From Solitalea longa (GTDB lineage: Bacteria; Bacteroidota; Bacteroidia; Sphingobacteriales; Sphingobacteriaceae): a DNA stretch of 64,000 bases. Position numbers and translations under genes: made by a program. The DNA is taken from positions 62,001 to 126,000 of the forward strand of contig NZ_PQVF01000003.1 in NCBI RefSeq assembly GCF_002920915.1, written 5' to 3'. Of this stretch, positions 43,059-52,120 are shown one piece after another (the first letter of the stretch is position 1; the number at the start of each line of letters is the position of its first letter). The notes beneath the pieces are model-generated. The model was not told the DNA's origin and did not search any database. It saw nothing but the letters and a program-made list of their open reading frames with translations.

Positions 43059-44387
43059 ATGAGTGGATTAATCATGGCGGCCCAATTGTTGGCCGGACTT
43101 TCGATTTTGGTGGTATTGCACGAGCTGGGGCATTATTTGGCAGCCCGCGCTTTCGGAATTAAAGTAGAAAAATTTTATCTCTTTTTTGACGCCTGGGGAG
43201 TGAAGCTCTTCAGCTTTAAAAAGGGAGATACAGAATACGGTATAGGATGGTTGCCATTGGGAGGGTATGTAAAAATTGCCGGAATGATTGATGAATCGAT
43301 GGATGTGGAGGCGATGAAATTACCTGCTCAGCCTTGGGAGTTTCGCTCTAAACCAGCATGGCAGCGTTTAATTGTAATGTTGGGAGGTGTTTTTGTAAAT
43401 GTTTTGGTAGGTATTTTCATCTTCTGGATGTTAACATTTAAATACGGAGAAACCTATCTGCCAAATTCTGAAGCAAAAAATGGTATTGTTGCCCTTGAAC
43501 TGGCTAAAGAAATCGGACTTAAAACCGGCGATAAAATTACTGCCATTGATGGAAAACCGTTTGAGCGCTTTAATGACTTAATTAGTCCAAAGGTTTTATT
43601 TGGAAATATTAACCTTACCGTTGATCGCAACGGACAGGATACTTCTATTCATATTCCAGCAAACTTTATTGAACGGGTTTCTGAAACTGACGGTGGAAAA
43701 AATGCATTTCTGGTGCCACGTACCGCTTTTGTTGTGGATCAGGTGGAGCTTGGCAGTAATGCTGATAAGGCCGGTTTAAAAAGTGGCGATAAAATTAAGT
43801 ATATCGATTCGGTTAAGATTTCTTTTTTTGATGAGGTGCAAACTGCTTTAGCTGCTCGTAAAGACAAAAAAGCAGAGCTTTTGGTAATACGGGAGGGTAA
43901 AGACCTTAAATTACCTGTAAAAGTTACTAATGAAGGTAAAATTGGTTTTAGTCAGAAACCTGTAGGTTTAAACTTTAAAGTAGATAAGTTTAGTTTGGGA
44001 GCTGCCTTGCCAATTGGTGCGGAACGTGCAAAGCAAACTTTGGTTGACCAAACAAAAGGTTTTGGTAAAATTATACGGGGTGAAGTTAAAGCAACAAAAG
44101 CAGTTCAAGGTCCAATTGGAATGGCACAGATTTACGGCGGTACTTTCGATTGGATTAATTTCTGGACCTTAACCGGTTTAATTTCATTGGTTTTAGCCTT
44201 TATGAACCTGTTGCCTATTCCGGCGCTTGACGGTGGTCATGCTGTTTTCCTTATCGTGGAAATGATCAAAGGAAAACCATTGAGCGATAAATTCATGGAA
44301 CGAGCTCAAGTTGTAGGTTTTGTTATTTTAATTGGCTTAATGGTGTTTGCTTTCGGAAACGATTTGTTTAAAGTATTCACGAAATAA
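43059..44387 (+). CDS. rseP: Site-2 intramembrane metalloprotease RseP
   Basis: 442 residues. The zinc motif HELGH is at residues 21-25 in the first membrane helix, one or two PDZ domains occupy the middle, and the second metal motif MNLLPIPALDGGH lies near residue 386. It cleaves membrane-bound anti-sigma factors after a first-site cut and may remove signal-peptide remnants. A strong terminator follows. Confidence 0.95.
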   Translation: MSGLIMAAQLLAGLSILVVLHELGHYLAARAFGIKVEKFYLFFDAWGVKLFSFKKGDTEYGIGWLPLGGYVKIAGMIDESMDVEAMKLPAQPWEFRSKPAWQRLIVMLGGVFVNVLVGIFIFWMLTFKYGETYLPNSEAKNGIVALELAKEIGLKTGDKITAIDGKPFERFNDLISPKVLFGNINLTVDRNGQDTSIHIPANFIERVSETDGGKNAFLVPRTAFVVDQVELGSNADKAGLKSGDKIKYIDSVKISFFDEVQTALAARKDKKAELLVIREGKDLKLPVKVTNEGKIGFSQKPVGLNFKVDKFSLGAALPIGAERAKQTLVDQTKGFGKIIRGEVKATKAVQGPIGMAQIYGGTFDWINFWTLTGLISLVLAFMNLLPIPALDGGHAVFLIVEMIKGKPLSDKFMERAQVVGFVILIGLMVFAFGNDLFKVFTK

Positions 44388-44397
44388 AGTTTTTATT

Positions 44398-44442
44398 AAT
44401 TGAGATATGTGATGGAAATTTCACATATCTCAATTTTTTTTT
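44398..44442 (+). terminator. Terminator after rseP
   Basis: A perfect 15-bp stem (AATTGAGATATGTGA/TCACATATCTCAATT) with an 8-base loop followed by a run of T. Confidence 0.92.
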
Positions 44443-44514
44443 GCCACTCCTGATAAGATTTCAGCCAACCTGTTACTGGCCTTTGTAGATCTCAAGCTTA
44501 TTGTATTTTCATAA

Positions 44515-45048
44515 ATGAACTATTTCCAATTCTACGATATTCCTGTTTCTTTTCATCCTGATGAGAATTTGCTGAAAAAGAAGTTTTACGCTTTGAGCAA
44601 AGAGTATCATCCCGATTTTTATGTGAATGAGTCGGAAGAAAAGCAAAATGAAGTACTTGAGCTTTCAACGCAGAACAACAATGCTTTTAAAGTGCTCAGC
44701 CACCCGGTTAAACGATTGGAATATATTCTTGAATTAAATAATTTGATCCAAGAAGGGGAGAAGCACCAATTGCCACAAGCCTTTTTAATGGAAATGATGG
44801 ACATTAATGAAATGCTGATGGAGTTGGAATTTAATGAAGATGAACAGCAAATAGCCGAAATAAAAGAACAGGTGCGTAGCTTAGATCAGGTTTTAACCGA
44901 GGAATTAAAAGAGCTTACCAATGGTTTTGAGACGCTTTCTGAAGAAGAAAGAAAAAATATCCTGCTGAAAATCAAGGACAACTATTATAAGAGCAAATAT
45001 TTGTTGCGAATTCAAGAAAAGCTGCATACATTTGCAACCCGCAATTAA
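44515..45048 (+). CDS. hscB: Fe-S assembly co-chaperone HscB
   Basis: 177 residues, the HscB length. The N-terminal J domain contains YHPDF (HPD at about residues 34-36), and the C-terminal three-helix domain binds the scaffold IscU. HscB delivers IscU-bound clusters to HscA for transfer. It stands apart from fdx and iscX at 4.8-5.4 kb. A tRNA gene begins 33 bases downstream. Confidence 0.88.
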   Translation: MNYFQFYDIPVSFHPDENLLKKKFYALSKEYHPDFYVNESEEKQNEVLELSTQNNNAFKVLSHPVKRLEYILELNNLIQEGEKHQLPQAFLMEMMDINEMLMELEFNEDEQQIAEIKEQVRSLDQVLTEELKELTNGFETLSEEERKNILLKIKDNYYKSKYLLRIQEKLHTFATRN

Positions 45049-45081
45049 GGAAAAGGATTTGGCAACAAAGCCTTTAAAAAT

Positions 45082-45161
45082 GCCCGGATGGCGGAATTGG
45101 TAGACGCGCTGGTCTCAAACACCTGTGGGAAACCGTGCCGGTTCGACTCCGGCTCCGGGTA
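45082..45161 (+). tRNA. tRNA-Leu (anticodon CAA)
   Basis: Acceptor arms GCCCGGA and TCCGGGT pair (terminal G-U), the T arm is GCCGG-TTCGACT-CCGGC, the D loop has GGTAGA, and a class II variable arm around GGGAAACC is present. The anticodon loop CTCAAAC gives CAA. The discriminator is A and CCA is not encoded. The anticodon stem CTGGT/ACCTG has a T-T mismatch at its second pair (28-42). Confidence 0.93.
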
Positions 45162-45177
45162 CTGGAAAAGTATAAAG

Positions 45178-45214
45178 CCCTTGTAAGTTAATTCTTGCAA
45201 GGGTTTTGTGTTTT
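45178..45214 (+). terminator. Terminator after tRNA-Leu
   Basis: A 10-bp stem (CCCTTGTAAG/CTTGCAAGGG, one G-U) with a 6-base loop followed by TTTTGTGTTTT. The remaining 211 bases up to the next gene show no clear feature. Confidence 0.85.
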
Positions 45215-45425
45215 CATGGGACGGATTGGATGTCTACCTGCTTCAAATCTTCCCCAAATAGTCCTTCCTATCTCAATAATCATACATTCTTTCGATATGA
45301 ATTAAGTTATTTAACTAATAGTGTGTTTTAATTATTTAACAGAAATCATTTTAAATATTAATGCTATTTTTACTCATCGTTAGGCAAAAAATTAAATTAA
45401 ACCACCAGCATCCATTAAATCATTC

Positions 45426-47030
45426 ATGAAAAAGTTTATACTATTATTAGCTTTAATTTTACCCTTCATTACTTTCGCGCAAGACAGCGTAACCGTTTCA
45501 GGAAAAATCAAAAATTTTGAGAAATACCTGAAAGAAAATAATAGTATTCAGTTTTATGTAAATGACATTGTTCTGGATGATCAATTGGTTTATAATGCTA
45601 TTATTAAACCGGATGGAACATTTAGTCTTTCCTTCCCTAAAGACCAGCCACAAAGAATTTTAGTCCGCTACCTTGATGGTTTTTCATTAATTGTGAGTCC
45701 GGGTGATAAGGTTTATGTTTCCATTGATGCTGATAACCTCAGTAACTCTCTAAAATTTAGTGGGGATGGAGCCGAAACAAACAATATTCTTACTTCCTAC
45801 ATGGCTAAATTAAATTTTAAGAACAGCAACAGATGGGCCGTTTTAAATGGATATCAAAGTGACAGCTCAGCCGCATCATTTAAGAAATACAGATACAATT
45901 TACTGGAGGAAGAAAGCGCGTTTTTACATCAGTTCCTTAAGGAAAATAAAACAACAGAACTATTTAATTGTTGGGCGAAGCACCAGTTGCAATATAATTG
46001 CGCCGATGATTTAATGCGTTATCGTTGGCTTCATAAACCCAACATTAGCCCCAAATCCGATTACTTTGACTTTTTTGAACGCTTTTCTTTAAACGATCCT
46101 GAAGCATCTATTTGCAGTGATTATGGAAGCTATATTCATGAATACTCAATGTATACTAGTCAACTGCTGCGGGATCAGAAAAAAAACAATGAGCCGCCAC
46201 AACTCAGTGATTTGATAGACAGAGTACTCACCAATGATAAATCAATTACAGAGGAGGAAAAAGTAGTATTGCTAAAGCTTAAAACACAGAATAATACACC
46301 CTCAACTTTAAACATTGGTGACACACTAATTATTAAACGAGTATTTGAAAAAAACCTAGGATTATTACCAGTATCGTCTGATTTGACTCATTATGCTTCA
46401 TTATGCAAATGCTATTTCCGCGATATTTTGCTTTCCAACTACACTTACCATTTAATAAAAAGTAAATACAGCGATAAAATTGCCTATCAAATCGACTTAT
46501 TTCAAAAATTAGTATGTGATGATAAAATCAAACAAAAAATTTTAGCTGAATATAAAACCGGGCTGGATAAACTCAACAACTTTAAGATTCCGTCTCAGGC
46601 TAATCTTAATACAATAAGTTTGGCCACCCCATCGGACAACATTTTTGAAAAACTGATTGAAAAATACAGAGGAAAAGTTATCTATGTTGACTTTTGGGCT
46701 ACCTGGTGCAGGCCATGTCGTGATGAAATGCCTGACTCTAAGAAATTACACGAAGAACTGAGAGGGAAAGATGTAGTGTTTCTTTACTTGGGAGGCCGAT
46801 CCGAAGAGACAACGTGGAAATCTGTAATTGCTGAATTAGGTATTCACGGTGAACATTTCCTTTTAAACAATAATGAATACAATGCACTGGCTGCCAAATT
46901 TCAAATAGCAGGAATTCCGCATTATGTGTTGGTTGATAAGCAGGGAAGAGTAAGAGATGATAAGGCGAAAAGACCAAGTGATCCTGCCTTAAAAACAGAT
47001 ATTTTGGCTTTGTTGAATGAGAATTTGTAG
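45426..47030 (+). CDS. Periplasmic TlpA-like thioredoxin-domain protein
   Basis: 534 residues with a signal peptide ending ...PFITFAQ. The N-terminal and middle parts resemble the Bacteroidota DUF4369-type beta domain and a helical linker. The C-terminal thioredoxin domain has FWATWCRPC with C428 and C431 and a cis-Pro in AGIPHY. It probably reduces disulfides in the periplasm, for example in cytochrome c maturation, but the partner is unknown. Confidence 0.85.
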   Translation: MKKFILLLALILPFITFAQDSVTVSGKIKNFEKYLKENNSIQFYVNDIVLDDQLVYNAIIKPDGTFSLSFPKDQPQRILVRYLDGFSLIVSPGDKVYVSIDADNLSNSLKFSGDGAETNNILTSYMAKLNFKNSNRWAVLNGYQSDSSAASFKKYRYNLLEEESAFLHQFLKENKTTELFNCWAKHQLQYNCADDLMRYRWLHKPNISPKSDYFDFFERFSLNDPEASICSDYGSYIHEYSMYTSQLLRDQKKNNEPPQLSDLIDRVLTNDKSITEEEKVVLLKLKTQNNTPSTLNIGDTLIIKRVFEKNLGLLPVSSDLTHYASLCKCYFRDILLSNYTYHLIKSKYSDKIAYQIDLFQKLVCDDKIKQKILAEYKTGLDKLNNFKIPSQANLNTISLATPSDNIFEKLIEKYRGKVIYVDFWATWCRPCRDEMPDSKKLHEELRGKDVVFLYLGGRSEETTWKSVIAELGIHGEHFLLNNNEYNALAAKFQIAGIPHYVLVDKQGRVRDDKAKRPSDPALKTDILALLNENL

Positions 47031-47101
47031 CACAATCGCGATCCGTAGAAGAACCTAAAAACCACCGAAAGTCTAACGCTTTGTGCGGTAAACTTTGTAA
47101 A

Positions 47102-47136
47102 AAGCCCAATACTCATTTTAAGTATTGGGCTTTTTT
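47102..47136 (+). terminator. Terminator after the TlpA-like gene
   Basis: A 12-bp perfect stem (AAGCCCAATACT/AGTATTGGGCTT) with a 7-base loop ending in six T. Confidence 0.92.
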
Positions 47137-47215
47137 GAATCCGGTTGATTAAATTCTATTTACGAATTGCTGACACTTCATTGCAGCTTTTACTTAAAGC
47201 AACTAATCTTTCTTT

Positions 47216-47223
47216 TATCTTTG
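47216..47223 (+). promoter_or_regulatory. Candidate promoter -7 box for the ABC-F gene
   Basis: TATCTTTG, a full TAnnTTTG match, 24 bases before the GTG start at 47248. Confidence 0.5.
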
Positions 47224-47247
47224 CGGCCAATTCAATTTTTCCATACA

Positions 47248-48882
47248 GTGATTAATGTAAATAACATATCCGTTTCATTTGGCGGAACCACCCTGTTTAG
47301 CGACGTAACCTTTTCGATAAACGAGAATGATAAGATTGCCCTGATGGGTAAAAATGGCGCAGGCAAGTCAACCATCTTAAAGATTATTGCAAATGCAGCT
47401 AAGCCAACTTCAGGTAATGTAAGTGGTCCCAAAGACGCGGTAATTGCGTATTTGCCTCAGCATTTGCTTACTCAAGATAACGTTACCGTTTTTGAAGAAA
47501 CGATGAAGGCTTTCGAAGAGGTAAACCAGATGAAAAAAGAGTTGGACGAGTTGAATGAGCAGCTTACTATTCGTACCGATTACGAAAGTGATGACTACAT
47601 GAAGCTGATCGAGCGCATGTCGGAATTGAGCGAGAAATTTTATTCGATCGAAGAGACTAATTATGATGCAGAGGTAGAAAAGGTGCTAAAAGGTTTAGGC
47701 TTCGAGCGAGAGGATTTTACTCGTCAAACGTCTGAGTTTTCGGGTGGATGGCGCATGCGTATAGAGTTGGCTAAAATCCTGTTAAAGAAACCTGATCTTA
47801 TCTTACTTGATGAGCCTACCAACCATATGGACATTGAAAGTATACAATGGTTGGAAGATTTCTTGATCAACTCGGCAAAGGCGGTGATGGTGATATCGCA
47901 CGATCGTGCTTTTGTAGATAATATTACCAATCGTACCATTGAGGTTACCATGGGCAGAATATATGATTATAAAGCTAAATACAGTCATTATCTGCAGCTG
48001 CGTGCTGATCGTCGGGTGCATCAATTGAAAGCGTATGAGGAGCAACAACGTTTTATTGCAGACAACCAGGAATTCATAGACCGATTCAGGGGCACTTATT
48101 CAAAAACGCTGCAGGTGCAATCGCGTGTGAAGATGCTTGAAAAGCTTGAGGTCATTCAGATCGATGAAGTGGATACTTCGGCATTGCGATTGAAATTCCC
48201 TCCATCGCCTCGTTCTGGTCAGTATCCGGTAATGGTGGAAGAGTTGACCAAAACATATGGAGATCATGTTGTGTTTGAAAAAGCATCGATGGTGATTGAA
48301 CGAGGTGAAAAAGTAGCTTTTGTAGGTAAAAATGGTGAAGGTAAGTCGACTATGATCAAAGCCATTATGGGCGAGATTGATTTTGCCGGCGGGTTAAAAG
48401 TAGGGCACAATGCCAAGATTGGGTACTTTGCCCAAAATCAGGCCGCCTTGCTGGACGAGAACTTAACCGTATTCGAAACTATCGATCAGATTCCGTTAAG
48501 CGATGGAACGATTAAGATCAAAGACCTCTTGGGTGCCTTTATGTTTAGTGGTGATGATACCACAAAAAAAGTTAAGGTGCTTTCGGGTGGTGAGAAAACG
48601 CGTTTGGCTATGATTAAATTGCTGTTGGAACCCGTAAATGTGTTGATTCTGGATGAGCCGACGAACCATTTGGATATGAAGACCAAAGACATTATCAAGG
48701 ATGCTTTGAAGGATTTTGATGGAACCCTGATTTTGGTATCCCATGATCGGGACTTCTTAGATGGATTGGTAAATAAAGTATTCGAGTTTGGTAATAAACG
48801 TGTCCGTGAGCACTTTGAAGACATCAAAGGATTCTTAGCTTATAAGAAAATGGATAGTTTGAAGGAAATCGAACAAAACTAA
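47248..48882 (+). CDS. ABC-F family ATPase (translation-associated)
   Basis: Start set at GTG 47248, giving 544 residues beginning VINVNNISVSFGGTTLF. Longer frames from a TTG at 47167 include the promoter box and lack similarity. Two ABC domains lie in tandem: Walker A MGKNGAGKSTI and VGKNGEGKSTM, signatures FSGGWRMRI and LSGGEKTRL, Walker B LLDEPTNHMD and ILDEPTNHLD. A charged linker separates them and there are no membrane segments. ABC-F proteins act at the ribosomal E site. Which subfamily, and whether it protects against antibiotics, is not evident. Confidence 0.93.
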   Translation: MINVNNISVSFGGTTLFSDVTFSINENDKIALMGKNGAGKSTILKIIANAAKPTSGNVSGPKDAVIAYLPQHLLTQDNVTVFEETMKAFEEVNQMKKELDELNEQLTIRTDYESDDYMKLIERMSELSEKFYSIEETNYDAEVEKVLKGLGFEREDFTRQTSEFSGGWRMRIELAKILLKKPDLILLDEPTNHMDIESIQWLEDFLINSAKAVMVISHDRAFVDNITNRTIEVTMGRIYDYKAKYSHYLQLRADRRVHQLKAYEEQQRFIADNQEFIDRFRGTYSKTLQVQSRVKMLEKLEVIQIDEVDTSALRLKFPPSPRSGQYPVMVEELTKTYGDHVVFEKASMVIERGEKVAFVGKNGEGKSTMIKAIMGEIDFAGGLKVGHNAKIGYFAQNQAALLDENLTVFETIDQIPLSDGTIKIKDLLGAFMFSGDDTTKKVKVLSGGEKTRLAMIKLLLEPVNVLILDEPTNHLDMKTKDIIKDALKDFDGTLILVSHDRDFLDGLVNKVFEFGNKRVREHFEDIKGFLAYKKMDSLKEIEQN

Positions 48883-48941
48883 AAAAGGTATTTATTCCAT
48901 GGTTCAAAGAGTTTGGTTGAACAGGAAGAAATGATAACCTT

Positions 48942-48983
48942 AAAAACAAAAAGGTGAAGCCACAGCTTCACCTTTTTGTTTTT
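48942..48983. terminator. Bidirectional terminator between the ABC-F and DUF1508 genes
   Basis: A perfect 19-bp stem (AAAAACAAAAAGGTGAAGC and its complement) with a 4-base loop; A- and T-runs in the arms give U-rich ends on both strands. It separates two convergent genes. Confidence 0.92.
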
Positions 48984-48996
48984 AAACACTTTGTAT

Positions 48997-49323
48997 CTAT
49001 TCCTCCGCAATCGTAGCGTCGGGAGCATTTTTCTTTACTGATTCAATTCCATTATCACGACCAGATGAGCTTTCATATAACTCGCTTTTACCAATAGTTT
49101 GACCATTGACAGCTTTTAGATTAAAATAGTATTTGCCATTGCTTGAGGTTTTACGATCAAAACGGTCGTCGTTTGTGGCATTAGTTTTTACCGATTCAAT
49201 TCCATTGTCTCTTGCCGAGGAAGAACTGTAGCCTTCACTGCTTAAAATAATTTGCCCATTGTCGGCTTTAAGGTTGAAATAATATTGGCCATCATTTCCC
49301 TTTTTAGTTACAAACTTTCCCAT
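48997..49323 (-). CDS. DUF1508 (YegP-like) tandem-repeat protein
   Basis: 108 residues with two copies of the DUF1508 unit, each with YYFNLKA.NGQ.I..SE.Y.S...RDNGIESVK (copies at about 14-46 and 65-97). The family forms small beta-alpha dimers of unknown function, sometimes stress-linked. Confidence 0.9.
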   Translation of the reverse strand: MGKFVTKKGNDGQYYFNLKADNGQIILSSEGYSSSSARDNGIESVKTNATNDDRFDRKTSSNGKYYFNLKAVNGQTIGKSELYESSSGRDNGIESVKKNAPDATIAEE

Positions 49324-49366
49324 AAAATTATGAATTGATGTACAATCAATATACTGCTTTTTCTAA

Positions 49367-49807
49367 TTAGAAGCTGCTTTCTTCGAGTAGTTTTTTGAGT
49401 GACATCAACATCATATCCCAGTTTTTTTCTGAATGTTCCTGTTCTTTCTTTGATGCGTTATTGTCCTGAGTTAACGAGAGAGAAGTATGCTTGTCTTTTT
49501 CTTTTAAATGAATAGTAACTATATGGTAGTTTTCTTCTTTGTCTTCGAGGCCCGAAAGCGGGCTGAAATGACTGTATTGAAGTTCAGCGTTAGGTTTTAA
49601 ATGAAGAATAACACCTTTATCTTCATATGGTTTTCCTTTCCATTCGCCTTTCCAGGTAATTTTGCTTCCTTCTACCCAGTCGGAGTTGACACTTGTGCCG
49701 AACATGTATTTTTTAATCATCTGCGGATTTACCAATGCATCCCAAGTTTTATCGACCGGCACGTTAATTTGGGTTTTAACCTTTGCGATGTGTTTTCTTG
49801 TTGCCAT
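49367..49807 (-). CDS. AHSA1/START-like SRPBCC-domain protein
   Basis: 146 residues. VPVDKTWDALVNPQMIKKYMFG and WKGEWKGKPYEDKG, then a C-terminal helix NWDMMLMSLKKLLEE, match the activator of Hsp90 ATPase 1-like SRPBCC fold, a hydrophobic ligand-binding cup. Function unknown. It is 43 bases upstream of the DUF1508 gene on the same strand and may be co-transcribed with it. Confidence 0.85.
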   Translation of the reverse strand: MATRKHIAKVKTQINVPVDKTWDALVNPQMIKKYMFGTSVNSDWVEGSKITWKGEWKGKPYEDKGVILHLKPNAELQYSHFSPLSGLEDKEENYHIVTIHLKEKDKHTSLSLTQDNNASKKEQEHSEKNWDMMLMSLKKLLEESSF

Positions 49808-50043
49808 GGTTTTATGTTTTAGAAGATCTCTGAAATATTTATGCCAGTGAAAAAATAGCTTTAGCGTTTGCTAAATGATGATTAAATATTGATTGTTAGT
49901 GTATTAAAGAATGAAATTCTACATTATGAGTTGGGTTTTCCATTCCGGCCATTCACCATTTTTACTCCTCAAGATATATTCATTTTAATTCCGTAAATTA
50001 AGTTGGATGTTTATAAATCCAGGCAAATCCACATCCTTGCCAT

Positions 50044-51561
50044 ATGAATGCTATGAGAGTTTTAATCACACTATTGTTGCTTGTTGTGTTGATTGATTCA
50101 TGTAATAACTCAACCCAAAGAGAAAAAAAAGGCCCTACAGCAATGGCCGATGAACAGGATTCAATAATAACCTCCAATTCTTCTGATCAATCTGATCTTT
50201 TTTTTAACAGTCTTCGTAAAGCCCATAAATTGTATGTAGGTGATTTTGATACGATGCAAAAACGACGGATCATACGGGTATTAGTTCCTTACAGCCGAAC
50301 CCTTTTCTTTAATGACAAAGGACGGGAGCGCGGAATTACAGCGGACAATTTCAGGGAGTTTGAAATGTATCTTAACAAAAAGTATTTTAAGAAGCCGCAT
50401 AGCATCCCATTTACGGTTGTTTTTGTACCCACTTCCAGAGATAAATTACTTAAGAACCTGATTTTGGGAGTAGGTGATATAGCCGCCGGAAATCTTACTG
50501 CAACGGAAGCACGCTTAAGGCACGTTGATTTTGTGGCTCCTAAAGAACAAGGCAGCGTATCAGAATTGGTACTTAATCGTAATCAAGATCCACCCATTTT
50601 ATCATTAGTTCAATTGAGTGGAAAAACGATCCATGTACGTAAATCTTCGAGTTACTATGAAAGCTTGCAAAAGTTAAACTTTGAATTTACCGCAAAAGGT
50701 AAAATGCCCATTAATTTGAAAATTGTTTCTGAGGATCTTGAGGATGAAGATCTAATGGAAATGCTTGATGCAGGTATTATAAAACTAATCATTATTGACG
50801 ATTGGATGGCCAGAATGTGGTCTCAAATTTTACCCAATATACGCATTAACAAACAGGCAGCGGTTCGCCAGGGCAGCTACATAGGCTGTGCGTTTCGGAA
50901 AAACAGTCCTTTGCTAACTGATGAATTGAAGGAATTCTATTATGATTATGAACAACCGCTTGCCAGTATGCCATATCGTCTAAAAAAATATTATCAGAAT
51001 GTAAAGCACCTGCAAGATCCAACCAACTCGGATAACGCAAAACGCTATACCCAGGTAATGAATTTGTTTGAAAAATACGGTGAAGAATATGGTTTTGATC
51101 CTTTGATGCTGGCTGCATTGGGATTTCAGGAATCGCAGCTCGATCAAAGTAAACGTAGTCCGGTAGGAGCAATTGGTGTTATGCAGCTTATGCCGCGTAC
51201 GGGCGCATCAATGAAAGTTGGAAATATTAGAATTGTAGAATCTAATATTCATGCCGGAACCAAGTACATGCAGATACTTATGACCCGCTATTTTAAAGAT
51301 GCACATTTCGATGCCTTTAATAAATCACTATTTGCCTTCGCTTCCTACAATGCCGGTCCCGAAAGAATCTCAAATCTGCGCAGACTGACTGCAGAACGCG
51401 GGCTGAATCCGGATGTATGGCTTAATAATGTAGAAATCATTTCTTCCGAAAAGATTGGTCTGGAAACCAATACCTATGTCAGAAACATTATTAAATATTA
51501 TTACTCCTATAAACTAATGCTTGAACGAAATGCGGAAAGGCAAAAATTAGTGCTTCAATAG
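50044..51561 (+). CDS. mltF: MltF-like membrane-bound lytic murein transglycosylase
   Basis: 505 residues. Lipoprotein signal with C20 in VVLIDSC. A periplasmic solute-binding (SBP_bac_3-like) domain covers about residues 70-300. An SLT domain follows, with catalytic E363 in LGFQESQLDQS, and GVMQLMP and FASYNAGP marks. MltF cleaves glycan strands with formation of 1,6-anhydroMurNAc, and its N-terminal domain senses muropeptides. A second ATG nine bases later is equally possible. Confidence 0.92.
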   Translation: MNAMRVLITLLLLVVLIDSCNNSTQREKKGPTAMADEQDSIITSNSSDQSDLFFNSLRKAHKLYVGDFDTMQKRRIIRVLVPYSRTLFFNDKGRERGITADNFREFEMYLNKKYFKKPHSIPFTVVFVPTSRDKLLKNLILGVGDIAAGNLTATEARLRHVDFVAPKEQGSVSELVLNRNQDPPILSLVQLSGKTIHVRKSSSYYESLQKLNFEFTAKGKMPINLKIVSEDLEDEDLMEMLDAGIIKLIIIDDWMARMWSQILPNIRINKQAAVRQGSYIGCAFRKNSPLLTDELKEFYYDYEQPLASMPYRLKKYYQNVKHLQDPTNSDNAKRYTQVMNLFEKYGEEYGFDPLMLAALGFQESQLDQSKRSPVGAIGVMQLMPRTGASMKVGNIRIVESNIHAGTKYMQILMTRYFKDAHFDAFNKSLFAFASYNAGPERISNLRRLTAERGLNPDVWLNNVEIISSEKIGLETNTYVRNIIKYYYSYKLMLERNAERQKLVLQ

Positions 51562-52120
51562 TAGATGTTAGTTACTAGTTATTAGCCTCTAGCTAATAGC
51601 TATAGCTGGATTAATATAGACTTTAAAAGTTTCAAAATTTTCATTTCTTACTTCAGAAAATTCAGCCAATAGGGCCATAGTTCCCGCCAAATTCACTGCC
51701 TTTTTGAGTTCCGAGATTCCCTAAAATCAGCTTAAAAAAGCTTTTAACCAACCACATATCTTCCTGGTTTAAATATTTTTTAATTATAACCTATTTATTA
51801 GCAATTAGTTTTAAATAATTTATATAATCTATTTAATCTATAGAGTATAAAGTTTAAATAGAATTTTATACATTTGATTAATGATTATTAACTATAAGAC
51901 AAACAATCTACTGAATAGGTCTTTTTGAAGAAAATCCATAAGGCATTTATCAATAAAATAAGGGAATCAATAAAAAAGGAGGGTGAATTAGATCAAAGGT
52001 ATTTAACATAAATCGAAGGGGATGCTAAGAGCATCCCCTAAAGGTTCAAATCAATGAAAAAGGTTTTCAATTGGCGTTGGCACCTCTTTCAATCTGTAAA
52101 ATTTCAACCAACATAAAAGT
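51562..52120. other. 559-base gene-free leader region before susC
   Basis: It begins with word-like repeats (gttagttactagttattagc, ctagctaatagctatagc) and then becomes very AT-rich. At 52018-52038 a perfect 9-bp stem (GGGGATGCT/AGCATCCCC) with a 3-base loop lies 82 bases before the susC ATG and has no T-run, so it is more likely a structure in the susC leader than a terminator. No convincing ORF and no full TAnnTTTG match were seen. Confidence 0.6.

Noticed and set aside
47167-47247. Longer N-terminus of the ABC-F protein from a TTG
   Set aside because: The extra 27 residues include the promoter box and are unlike any ABC-F N-terminus; GTG 47248 begins the conserved strand.
52030-52046. Third copy of the DUF559 element end (ATCCCCTAAAGG)
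   Set aside because: It only shares the core by chance with the arm of a local hairpin; the outer end sequence and a paired partner are missing.
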